Below are positions 1 to 7,092 of a stretch of 24,778 nt of DNA, piece after piece. How positions within the stretch are numbered: the first letter of the stretch is position 1; each line of letters begins with the position of its first letter. This DNA is from a virus. Where the stretch lies: IMG/VR virus record IMGVR_UViG_3300020176_000089, positions 1-24,778 of that record. One strand, given 5' to 3'. The notes beneath the pieces are model-generated. The model was not told the origin of the DNA. It saw nothing but the letters and a program-made list of their open reading frames with translations, and made no database searches. A program made the position numbers and the translations under genes.

Positions 1-17
1 TATTTAAGGTGGCGTAA
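1..17 (+). CDS. 3' end of an upstream late gene (partial)
   Basis: The first bases read as the last codons of a frame ending Phe-Lys-Val-Ala-stop. Its TAA shares its final A with the ATG of the holin gene (TAATG), the same junction type used repeatedly downstream in this operon. The product cannot be named from four residues. The call rests only on the overlap pattern. Confidence 0.35.
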
Positions 18-400
18 TGAGCATACTTGGATCACTTATAGGCCCAGCTACTCAGTTACTAGATAAAGTAATTGAGGACAAAGACGAAAAGAATCGTATC
101 GCCTTTGAGTTGAGCACTCTTGCAGAACGCCATGCCAATGAGTTAGCCAAGGGGCAGCTAGAAGTCAACAAGGTAGAGGCTGCTCATAAGTCTTTATTCG
201 TTGCCGGGTGGCGTCCCAGCATTGGTTGGTGCTGTAGTCTGGGTCTTCTGTATCATGTATTGATCGCACCTATCGCAGGTATTTGGGTAGAAGTTCCTGA
301 GATAGACCCATCACTACTGATGACTACAATGACCGGCATGTTAGGTCTGGGTGCTATGAGAAGCTACGAGAAGACCAGAGGCGTGAGCAGGGAGAAGTAA
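17..400 (+). CDS. Holin, three-helix GTA/phage type
   Basis: A 127-aa predicted inner-membrane protein that would form the lesion letting the endolysin reach peptidoglycan. The N-terminal half (about residues 10-58) is a charged, probably helical stretch. A conserved-looking AGWRPSIGW segment (63-71) then leads into a hydrophobic region (about 70-90), and another membrane segment lies at about 98-114. This arrangement matches my knowledge of the 3TM holin family of gene transfer agents and alphaproteobacterial phages. An AAGGTGG ribosome site lies just upstream, and the stop overlaps the next start as TAATG. The neighbouring lysozyme gene, which lacks a signal peptide, supports the role. The family call is good; the exact number of membrane passes is not certain. 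Confidence 0.82.
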   Translation: MSILGSLIGPATQLLDKVIEDKDEKNRIAFELSTLAERHANELAKGQLEVNKVEAAHKSLFVAGWRPSIGWCCSLGLLYHVLIAPIAGIWVEVPEIDPSLLMTTMTGMLGLGAMRSYEKTRGVSREK

Positions 401-825
401 TGGGTATTGAGCTAATAGGAATGTTGAAGCGTCACGAAGGTGTGCGTAGCCATGCGTACAAATGCTCAGAAAACATGATCACTGTGGGTGTCGGACGCAA
501 TATCGACGAAAAAGGCGGTTTAGGACTCTCTGAAGAAGAAATCGAGTATTTATTGGCTAACGACATCCGGCGTGTGCGAGAAGAGCTCGACGACACTTAC
601 TACTGGTTTGCCGCCCTCAACGAGGCGCGAAAAGATGCCATGATTGATATATGTTTCAATCTTGGTCTGACACGCTTGCGTGGGTTTGTAAAAGCCCTAG
701 AAGCGATGTCACGAGAGCAGTTTGATATCGCAGCCGACGAATTTATGGACAGCCGGTGGGCTACTCAGGTAGGTAATCGTGCATTAGAGGTGACTGAAAT
801 AATCCGCACAGGAGATTATCAGTAA
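400..825 (+). CDS. Endolysin, T4-type lysozyme (glycoside hydrolase 24)
   Basis: A 141-aa muramidase that would hydrolyse the N-acetylmuramic acid to N-acetylglucosamine bond of peptidoglycan at lysis. The catalytic triad spacing of T4-type lysozymes is present: Glu13, eight residues, Cys22, five residues, Thr28. Cys in place of the T4 Asp is common in phage members. Glycines after the triad (VGVGRN, 29-34) and the helical stretch with DAMIDICFNLGL (about 78-89) also fit the family. There is no signal sequence or signal-arrest helix, so export should depend on the adjacent holin. The length is slightly below the usual 150-180 aa, and both ends are set by TAATG overlaps with neighbours. Confidence 0.9.
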   Translation: MGIELIGMLKRHEGVRSHAYKCSENMITVGVGRNIDEKGGLGLSEEEIEYLLANDIRRVREELDDTYYWFAALNEARKDAMIDICFNLGLTRLRGFVKALEAMSREQFDIAADEFMDSRWATQVGNRALEVTEIIRTGDYQ

Positions 826-2711
826 TGCCGCTGCAAAAGTTTATCTTCAATCCGGGAATCAACAAAGAAGGCACCGACTACACCGCAGAGGGCGGCTGGT
901 TTGACGGTAATTTGGTGCGATTCCGCAAGGGCCTGCCCGAGAAGATAGGCGGTTGGCAAAAATACATACAAGCCTCGTACGAGGGCACCGGTCGTAAACT
1001 ACACGGGTGGGTCGATCTTGACGGTACAAAGCTCTTGGGCCTCGGCACACGGTTCAAGCTGTATATACAAGAGGGTGCGAGCTACAACGACATCACACCC
1101 ATACGCGAAACCACCAGTGCGGGCGACGTTACGTTTGCTGCCACCAACGGGTCTAGCACGATCACTGTCACAGATGCCGGGCACGGTGCTGTAAACGGAG
1201 ATTTTGTCACGTTTTCTGGTGCATCGAGCTTAGGCGGCAACGTCACGGCGGATGTTCTGAACCAAGAATACCAAGTGCAAACGGTCCCAACCGCGAACAC
1301 GTTTACAATCATTGCAAAAGACACCAGTAGCGTAGAGGTGACTGCAAACAGCAGTGACACGGGTAACGGTGGTGGTAGTGTCGTAGGAACTTACCAAATT
1401 AACTCTGGTTTGGACGTGTTTGTTGACGGCACCGGTTGGGGTGTTGGTACGTGGGGATCTGGTACGTGGGGATCGACCACGTCCTTGGGTGACGCAAACC
1501 AGCTACGTCTGTGGTCTATGGACAACTTCGGTGAGGACCTTGTGTCTAATCCTCGAGCGGGCAGCATTTACTACTGGGACAAGACAAACGGCTTGAACAC
1601 CCGTGCGGTGCCTTTAACTTCTTTGGCAGGAGCTAACCTCGCCCCTACGAAAGGATTACAGGTGTTGGTTTCCGACGTTGACCGACACGCAATTGTGCTA
1701 GGAGCCGATCCGATCAGTGGTGGCAGCCGCAGTGGTTCGATAGATCCGCTTCTCATTGCCTTTTCTGACCAAGAAAACATTGCAGAGTGGGAGCCGAAAG
1801 CTACAAATACGGCGGGATCTCTACGGTGCTCTGCGGGTTCAGAAATCATTGGCGGCCTACGTGCCCGTCAGGAGACGTTGATCTGGACGGATGTCGCGTT
1901 ATACAGCCTTCAGTTCATAGGCGCACCCCTTACGTTCGGTTTGAACCTGATCAACGAAGGTATCAGCCTGATAGGCCCGAATGCTGCGGTAAACGCGCCA
2001 AACGGCATTTTCTGGATGGACAAGAAAGGCTTTTATCTCTACAACGGCTCTGTTGCTCCGGTGCCCTGTAGCGTCCATTCGTACGTGTTTGATGATTTCA
2101 ACGAGGGTCAAGCATTCCAGTTCTTTGGCTTTCTCAACAAGCAATTCAACGAGGTTGGTTGGTTTTATTGCTCTGCAGACAGCAACACAATAGACCGCTA
2201 CGTGGTGTACAACTACGTCGAAAACCTTTGGTCGATTGGCAACTTGTCCCGCACCGCATGGCTAGACGAGGGGATCGTAGCGTTCCCAAGAGCCGCAGGC
2301 GTGAACAGTGACTCAAACAACTGCTTGTTCCAACACGAAACCGGTAACGACGACGATGGTAGTCCCATGAGCGGCGTCTTTATCGAGTCAGCGGACTTTG
2401 ATCTTGGCGATGGAGAAGAGTTCCAATTTATCAAACGTATGATCCCAGACGTCAAATTTACCGGCACTGGGGGCTCTGATCAGCAAATGAACGTGGTCGT
2501 CAAAGCAAGAAACTTCCCCGGCGACACACTGACCACGGACCAGACGTCTAGCTTCACTGCCACGACCACAAAAGTGGATATGCGAGCACGCGCAAGACAG
2601 TTGGCACTGCGTTTTGAGTCGGATGACGATGCGGATTTGTCAAACCGCGTAGGCTTGGGCTTCCGTTTGGGTGGCACCCGCCTCGATCTGCAGTCAAACG
2701 GGCGACGATGA
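825..2711 (+). CDS. Probable tail/head-completion structural protein (P22 gp10-like stabilisation protein)
   Basis: A 628-aa protein beginning MPLQKFIFNPGINKEGTDY, then GGWFDGNLVRFRKG and EKIGGW. This N-terminal signature is one I associate with phage proteins annotated as packaged-DNA stabilisation or tail proteins in marine podovirus-like genomes. Residues about 101-190 form a Thr/Ser/Gly-rich beta module (TFAATNGSSTITVTD, then VNGDFVTFSGA) that looks inserted relative to the rest. A short duplication GTWGS-GTWGS lies near residue 210. The remainder is rich in aromatic and beta-strand-like segments, as in beta-propeller tail hub proteins. It starts at TAATG after the lysozyme and overlaps the next gene as ATGA. 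Virion location is likely; the exact part is inferred from memory. Confidence 0.6.
   Translation: MPLQKFIFNPGINKEGTDYTAEGGWFDGNLVRFRKGLPEKIGGWQKYIQASYEGTGRKLHGWVDLDGTKLLGLGTRFKLYIQEGASYNDITPIRETTSAGDVTFAATNGSSTITVTDAGHGAVNGDFVTFSGASSLGGNVTADVLNQEYQVQTVPTANTFTIIAKDTSSVEVTANSSDTGNGGGSVVGTYQINSGLDVFVDGTGWGVGTWGSGTWGSTTSLGDANQLRLWSMDNFGEDLVSNPRAGSIYYWDKTNGLNTRAVPLTSLAGANLAPTKGLQVLVSDVDRHAIVLGADPISGGSRSGSIDPLLIAFSDQENIAEWEPKATNTAGSLRCSAGSEIIGGLRARQETLIWTDVALYSLQFIGAPLTFGLNLINEGISLIGPNAAVNAPNGIFWMDKKGFYLYNGSVAPVPCSVHSYVFDDFNEGQAFQFFGFLNKQFNEVGWFYCSADSNTIDRYVVYNYVENLWSIGNLSRTAWLDEGIVAFPRAAGVNSDSNNCLFQHETGNDDDGSPMSGVFIESADFDLGDGEEFQFIKRMIPDVKFTGTGGSDQQMNVVVKARNFPGDTLTTDQTSSFTATTTKVDMRARARQLALRFESDDDADLSNRVGLGFRLGGTRLDLQSNGRR
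1446..1475 (+). repeat. Two tandem 15-bp units inside the structural gene
   Basis: GGTACGTGGGGATC(T/G) occurs twice back to back (1446-1460 and 1461-1475) with one mismatch, giving GTWGS twice in the protein. It is in frame and probably reflects local duplication within a loop. Confidence 0.85.
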
Positions 2712-3037
2712 GCAAGCTTTTACAAGGGCGCTTACCCTTTTCTGTCGGCGAATCCGTGCCGACTAGCACGTACAACAAGGCTGTACGTTTATTAGAGATC
2801 AGTTTAGACTCTTTTGATCCGGACTCCACGCCACAGTTTACTGCGGGCAGAAGAGATGAACTGCAGTTTCGGGCGGGGGATATAATCTGGAATGTTACTG
2901 AGGGCGTCTTACAGGTTTATACTGGTAACGTCTGGCAGGACATATCTTCTCCGTCTACATCGGGGTTAAGCGCAACAGGTAGCATCGGAAACGTATCGGT
3001 CAGCACGAACGGTTCTGTTGTTGTAGATATCACATAA
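2708..3037 (+). CDS. Small unrecognised protein, probably virion-associated
   Basis: A 109-aa protein I do not recognise with confidence. It is mixed helix and strand in its first half (LPFSVGESVPTSTYNKAVRL), has a WNVTEGVLQVYTGNVWQDIS segment near residues 60-80, and ends in a Ser/Gly/Val-rich tail (about 81-109) typical of surface or fibre-associated proteins. The ATG overlaps the preceding stop as ATGA, which implies translational coupling to the putative tail protein. No catalytic motif, signal peptide or membrane helix is visible. Operon position suggests a tail accessory or decoration role, but this is inference only. Confidence 0.6.
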   Translation: MSKLLQGRLPFSVGESVPTSTYNKAVRLLEISLDSFDPDSTPQFTAGRRDELQFRAGDIIWNVTEGVLQVYTGNVWQDISSPSTSGLSATGSIGNVSVSTNGSVVVDIT

Positions 3038-3052
3038 GCGTACGATCACGAT

Positions 3053-5023
3053 ATGGGACAACCAGCATTTCAATACGACGAATTTGAAGATATCGAACCG
3101 ATAGAGGTTCCTGCCGGTGGCATAGCTACCTTTTTGACCGCGACCGAGGGCTCTTGGGCCACGGATGACGACGATGACATACCTCAAGCGGGTATCGCGT
3201 CGGTCAAACGTGTAGCAGATCAACTGGCAACCTTTGGTCGTCACGAAGACGAATACATGATTCACGCTGCGGAAGGCGAAACCGTTATCCCAATGGAGGT
3301 TTTCCGCAAAAACCCGATTCTAAAAGAGCGTATCTTTGCACAAATGCGCGACATGGGCATCGAGCCCGAGCGTTATGTGGTAGGTAACGAGCTTAATTCT
3401 CTGAACCCGGTCACCGGGCAACCAGAATTCTTCTTGAAGAAGCTGTTCAAGGGGCTCAAAAAGTTCGTAAAGAAAGCCGTCACGGTTGTATTACCGATCG
3501 TAGGTGCTGCTTTCCTCGGACCTTTGGGCGCGGCTGCCGGATCAGGCATCGCAACACTGATTAACGGCGGTAACTTGAAAGACGCGTTGAAGTCAGCAGC
3601 TTTGAGTGGACTCACAGCAGGTGTAATGAACGGTATTAGCGGTGGTATGTCCGCTGCCGGTGAAGGCGGTAGTTTCTTCCAAGGCTTCAAGGCGGGGGCC
3701 GTTGGCGAAGGAGCATTTACAAGAACTCTTGGAGAAGCCGCCGCTGCCGGTGGAGCACAAGCTGCTGAAGCAGCCGCTGCCGCGTCATCTTTAGAAAGCA
3801 TTGCAAACCCAACTGCCGCTTCGCAAGCGGCGTCAGCACAACAAGCTCAGTTTACTTACATGCCTGACGGTACGGCAGTGCCCGTAGAGGCCGCCGTAGC
3901 ACCTCCGCAAGCCATTCCGAGCGTAGCAACACCAGCAGCACAACAAGCTCAGTTTACTTACATGCCTGACGGTACGGCAGTTCCTGTTCGTGCTGCTACA
4001 ACCGCTGCTGCTCCCACCGCAACGACTCCAGCGACCATGCAAGCGGTGACGAAGCCAACGCAGGCGATGTACGACGCAAATGCCGGGGGCTTACGCGCTG
4101 TGGTAGATGCTGATCCTACTAATCCGTTGTATTCGGACATAACAACACGATCAGCCACTCCGGACATAATAAGAAGTGACACTGAAGCTTTACAACGCAT
4201 GGGCTTCAGTGACTCTCAAATACAGGATTACCAAGCTGGTACAGGGGCACCTACGACCGGTGTTGGCGGGGCTCCGGCAGGCGCAGGTGCAGCGGCAGGT
4301 GCCGGCATGGGGCCTCCCGCTCCTACTACAGTCCAACCACCGGGCGTAATGGACAGCGTCAAACAAATTTTTGGTATTGGTCCCGAGGTACAAGCACAAC
4401 CTATTGAAGGTTTGAAAAACCTTTTCTTGCCGGGCATGGACGTCAACGCTCAAGCTCAGGCAATCGCAGAGCGGGCCGCTGCACAGGGCACTTTGCCACC
4501 GGGTTACAATGTACAAACTTATGCTGCCAAACTAGCTAAAGATTCTCTTTCTGGCATCGGCGGTGCACTCCGTAAATTTGGCCCCGGTTTTGCCGGAGTT
4601 ATGGCTTTGGACGCCGTAACTCGCGAAGAGCCTGAAGATTTCAACGTCGCAGAACAAGTAACGGGTTTTGATTATCTGGAAGGCCCCGAAGGTTTTAAAT
4701 ATCGCCTTGGGTCAGACACTTTGAAGTTGCCAACGACATATACGATCCAAGATGTGACAGACCAATATGGCTTTTTGCAAGCGCCGGTTTTGCAACCCCA
4801 ACCCGGCGGGAAAGCAGAAGGTGGAGAGATCGATAACTTCCCGCGTATGAACGGACGTATTGACGGCCCCGGAACTGAAACCAGTGACGACATACCGGCT
4901 ATGTTGAGCGATGGCGAGTTTGTATTTACGGCGAAAGCAGTACGTGGCGCTGGTAACGGCAACCGCGAAAACGGAATGAAAAATATGTACGCTCTGATGA
5001 GCAAGTTCGAGAGAATGGCGTAA
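3053..5023 (+). CDS. Large internal virion/ejection-type protein with cationic amphipathic segment
   Basis: A 656-aa protein without a recognised enzyme domain. The N-terminal region (about 1-115) is acidic and carries an AAEGETVIP motif (72-80). Residues 126-141 are strongly cationic and amphipathic (Phe, Leu and Lys repeats) and run into a Gly/Ala-rich hydrophobic stretch to about 170, a plausible membrane-inserting element. The middle (about 220-430) is Ala/Pro/Thr-rich low complexity with a 34-residue duplication. The C-terminus has DDIPAMLSDGEFVFTAKAV (612-630), which I know from many phage virion proteins. It lies 15 bp after the preceding gene with no clear ribosome site, and its stop overlaps the next start (TAATG). 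An internal virion protein involved in DNA delivery fits best; a minor tail protein is the alternative. Confidence 0.6.
   Translation: MGQPAFQYDEFEDIEPIEVPAGGIATFLTATEGSWATDDDDDIPQAGIASVKRVADQLATFGRHEDEYMIHAAEGETVIPMEVFRKNPILKERIFAQMRDMGIEPERYVVGNELNSLNPVTGQPEFFLKKLFKGLKKFVKKAVTVVLPIVGAAFLGPLGAAAGSGIATLINGGNLKDALKSAALSGLTAGVMNGISGGMSAAGEGGSFFQGFKAGAVGEGAFTRTLGEAAAAGGAQAAEAAAAASSLESIANPTAASQAASAQQAQFTYMPDGTAVPVEAAVAPPQAIPSVATPAAQQAQFTYMPDGTAVPVRAATTAAAPTATTPATMQAVTKPTQAMYDANAGGLRAVVDADPTNPLYSDITTRSATPDIIRSDTEALQRMGFSDSQIQDYQAGTGAPTTGVGGAPAGAGAAAGAGMGPPAPTTVQPPGVMDSVKQIFGIGPEVQAQPIEGLKNLFLPGMDVNAQAQAIAERAAAQGTLPPGYNVQTYAAKLAKDSLSGIGGALRKFGPGFAGVMALDAVTREEPEDFNVAEQVTGFDYLEGPEGFKYRLGSDTLKLPTTYTIQDVTDQYGFLQAPVLQPQPGGKAEGGEIDNFPRMNGRIDGPGTETSDDIPAMLSDGEFVFTAKAVRGAGNGNRENGMKNMYALMSKFERMA
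3834..3981 (+). repeat. 46-bp perfect direct repeat, period 102 bp
   Basis: The segment 3834-3879 recurs identically at 3936-3981. The 102-bp offset keeps frame and repeats AQQAQFTYMPDGTAVPV in the protein 34 residues apart. Identity at the DNA level, including third codon positions, points to a recent in-frame duplication within the low-complexity region. Confidence 0.95.
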
Positions 5024-7092
5024 TGGCAGAGAATACAACCACAACCCAGATAGTCCGCGAAGCCCCGGAAATCGAGGCGTATAAAGCTGGGCTTTATCAA
5101 GACGCGTTAGATTACATGAAGCGCCTGCAGGGTGTTGACCCTGTCACTGGCGCAGCGATTCTTGACCCTGAGACCGGCTTGCCACGAGGCGCGATTCAAG
5201 CCCCAACTCAAGCTGTAGCAGGCATGACTGCCGATCAGATTGCGGCTGGAGAACTTATCCGTACTGGTATTGGCGGTTATGAGCCGTACTTGACAGGCGC
5301 ATTGGAGTCTACGCAGGCAGGTCAGGACGTCATTACAGCAGGTGCGTTGCCCGGTATCGAGGCCGCACTTCTAGCACAACAAGGCGGTTTGGGAACGTTA
5401 CGTGAAGCGCAAAGACTAGCTGCCGACACACGGGCAGAGCCCTACAGTTTCCGGGATCAAGCTATTCAAGGGCTTTCACAAGCTGCAACCGACATCACCG
5501 GTGCGGCTGCAGGTATACCTTTACAGGTGCAGGCCGCCCAGCAGGGGCTTTCTGCAGCAGACGTTGCAGCGCAGCGTGCAGCTTCTGACACTGCGACAAG
5601 ATTAGGGCTTGGAGCAGACCAAGCGCGCCAACTGGCTTCTGATGTAGGCATCGGGGCCCTCGGCACAGCCGAAGCTTTGGGTGGTCAACTAGGCACCGCC
5701 ACACGAGGCGGGCTACAAACAGCGGCCCAAACTCAGCAACAATTATTGCGTCAAGCGGGTAGAGCCGCAGGTACTACAGCAGGGGCGCAAAGCCGTCTAG
5801 GTTCTGCAGCACGACAGGCAGAACGAGAGGCTACCGTAGGACAAACCGGTATTCTTGGATCAAGAGGCGATATCGGGACTATTCGCACTGGATTAATTGA
5901 CGCTGGTGAGCAGTTTGACCCTAGTGGTATTGGTGCATTTATGGACCCGTACATGCAACAGGTCATCGAAGCCAATACGCAAGAAGCTATTCGTGCTGGA
6001 GAATTACAAAAACAAAGTGCTAGGGCACGCCAAGTCGCTGCAGGAGCCTTTGGGGGTTCACGCGGTGGTATTGAAGAGGCCGAGATTACTCGCGGCGTCA
6101 ACGAACAGATAGGCCGACAACGTGCAAACCTTCTAAGTCAAGGCTACGGACAAGCGTTACAAGCGGCACAGCAAGCGTTTGAAGCAGGCAAAGGGCGTGA
6201 ACTACAAGCGGCTGGTCTTGGTGGACAGTTAGCGCAGTCCGAAGCAGGGCTCGCGGCACAAGCCGCCCAAATGGGTATTAGCACACAGCAACTGAAAGCT
6301 CAGTTAGCTCAACAGCAAGCTGGTTTGGGACAGTCACAAGCGCAACTTGGAATGGCTGCCGCGCAACAAGGCGGTCAGATGGGCATGGCCGCCCAACAAC
6401 AAGCTGCTGCGAATGCACAAGCGCAAGCGCAAGCAGCGCAGGCGGCTCAACAGCTTCGCGGTCAAGTGGGTCTGCAAGCGGGTCAGATGGGCCAGCAGGC
6501 GGCACTTCAAGGTGGTCAGCTAGGCATGTCTGCGGCAGAAATGGCACAACGTGGCGCAATGCAAGGCGGCCAACTTGGTATGCAAGGACAACAAGCACTG
6601 GCGCAAATGGCGGGTCAACGTGCCGATCTAGCTCGCGCAGGCGGTCAGATGGGGCTACAGTTTGGTCAATTAGGCCAAGCAGACGTGGCGCAACTCGCCG
6701 CGTTGGCAGGTCAGCAACAACAAGCGGCACAAGGCATTGGGGCACTTGCCGGTCAGGCAGGCCAACTCGGTGGTCGTCTGGCCTCTATGGGTCAAATACA
6801 AGCGAGCTTAGGTCAGCAGGCGCAGCAACAACGCGCAGCAGACGCTTCACAACTGATGGGCTTCGGAGGCGTGCAACAGCAGCAGGCGCAAAATGTATTG
6901 AACGCGCAATTCGCAGCAGAGCGCCAAGCTTACGATCAGCCGTTCCAGCAGTTAGGTTTCTTGGCAGACATGACTAAGGCGTTGCCTTCGTCACAAAGTG
7001 CTGTATTCCAACAATCGTCACCTAGTCCGGGCTTTGCTCAACAAGTAGCGGGCTTGGCAACAGGTGCGGCTGGTTTAGCGAGGGCATTCTAA
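5023..7092 (+). CDS. Gln/Ala-rich large virion protein (AGAFGGSR-motif family)
   Basis: A 689-aa protein with an Ala/Gly/Gln-dominated sequence. The first 300 residues are predicted mostly helical. A central block has FMDPYMQQVIEAN (about 305-317) followed by AGAFGGSRGG (340-349), a motif pair I have seen in virion proteins of marine phages. From about 375 to 640 the chain is low complexity, with GGQ(M/L)G(M/L) recurring at residues 450, 497, 515 and 540, then a more ordered tail (QPFQQLGFLADMTKALPSS). No signal peptide or catalytic motif is seen. It is coupled to both neighbours by TAATG overlaps. An internal or ejection protein with long flexible helices is the likeliest role, inferred from composition and context. 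Confidence 0.6.
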   Translation: MAENTTTTQIVREAPEIEAYKAGLYQDALDYMKRLQGVDPVTGAAILDPETGLPRGAIQAPTQAVAGMTADQIAAGELIRTGIGGYEPYLTGALESTQAGQDVITAGALPGIEAALLAQQGGLGTLREAQRLAADTRAEPYSFRDQAIQGLSQAATDITGAAAGIPLQVQAAQQGLSAADVAAQRAASDTATRLGLGADQARQLASDVGIGALGTAEALGGQLGTATRGGLQTAAQTQQQLLRQAGRAAGTTAGAQSRLGSAARQAEREATVGQTGILGSRGDIGTIRTGLIDAGEQFDPSGIGAFMDPYMQQVIEANTQEAIRAGELQKQSARARQVAAGAFGGSRGGIEEAEITRGVNEQIGRQRANLLSQGYGQALQAAQQAFEAGKGRELQAAGLGGQLAQSEAGLAAQAAQMGISTQQLKAQLAQQQAGLGQSQAQLGMAAAQQGGQMGMAAQQQAAANAQAQAQAAQAAQQLRGQVGLQAGQMGQQAALQGGQLGMSAAEMAQRGAMQGGQLGMQGQQALAQMAGQRADLARAGGQMGLQFGQLGQADVAQLAALAGQQQQAAQGIGALAGQAGQLGGRLASMGQIQASLGQQAQQQRAADASQLMGFGGVQQQQAQNVLNAQFAAERQAYDQPFQQLGFLADMTKALPSSQSAVFQQSSPSPGFAQQVAGLATGAAGLARAF
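6370..6657 (+). repeat. Degenerate GGQ(M/L)G(M/L) coding repeats
   Basis: Codons for Gly-Gly-Gln-Met/Leu-Gly-Met/Leu begin at 6370, 6511, 6565 and 6640, separated by Gln/Ala-rich spacers of unequal length. The DNA copies differ at synonymous positions, so the similarity is kept at protein level and is older than the 46-bp repeat in the preceding gene. Confidence 0.75.

Noticed and set aside
6370-6657. CRISPR-like repeat array
   Set aside because: The repeats are short, degenerate, unevenly spaced and in frame within a virion gene; they are protein repeats.
6278-6745. 155-aa - strand frame
   Set aside because: It is antisense to the Gln/Ala/Gly repeat region, whose skewed base composition suppresses stops on the other strand.
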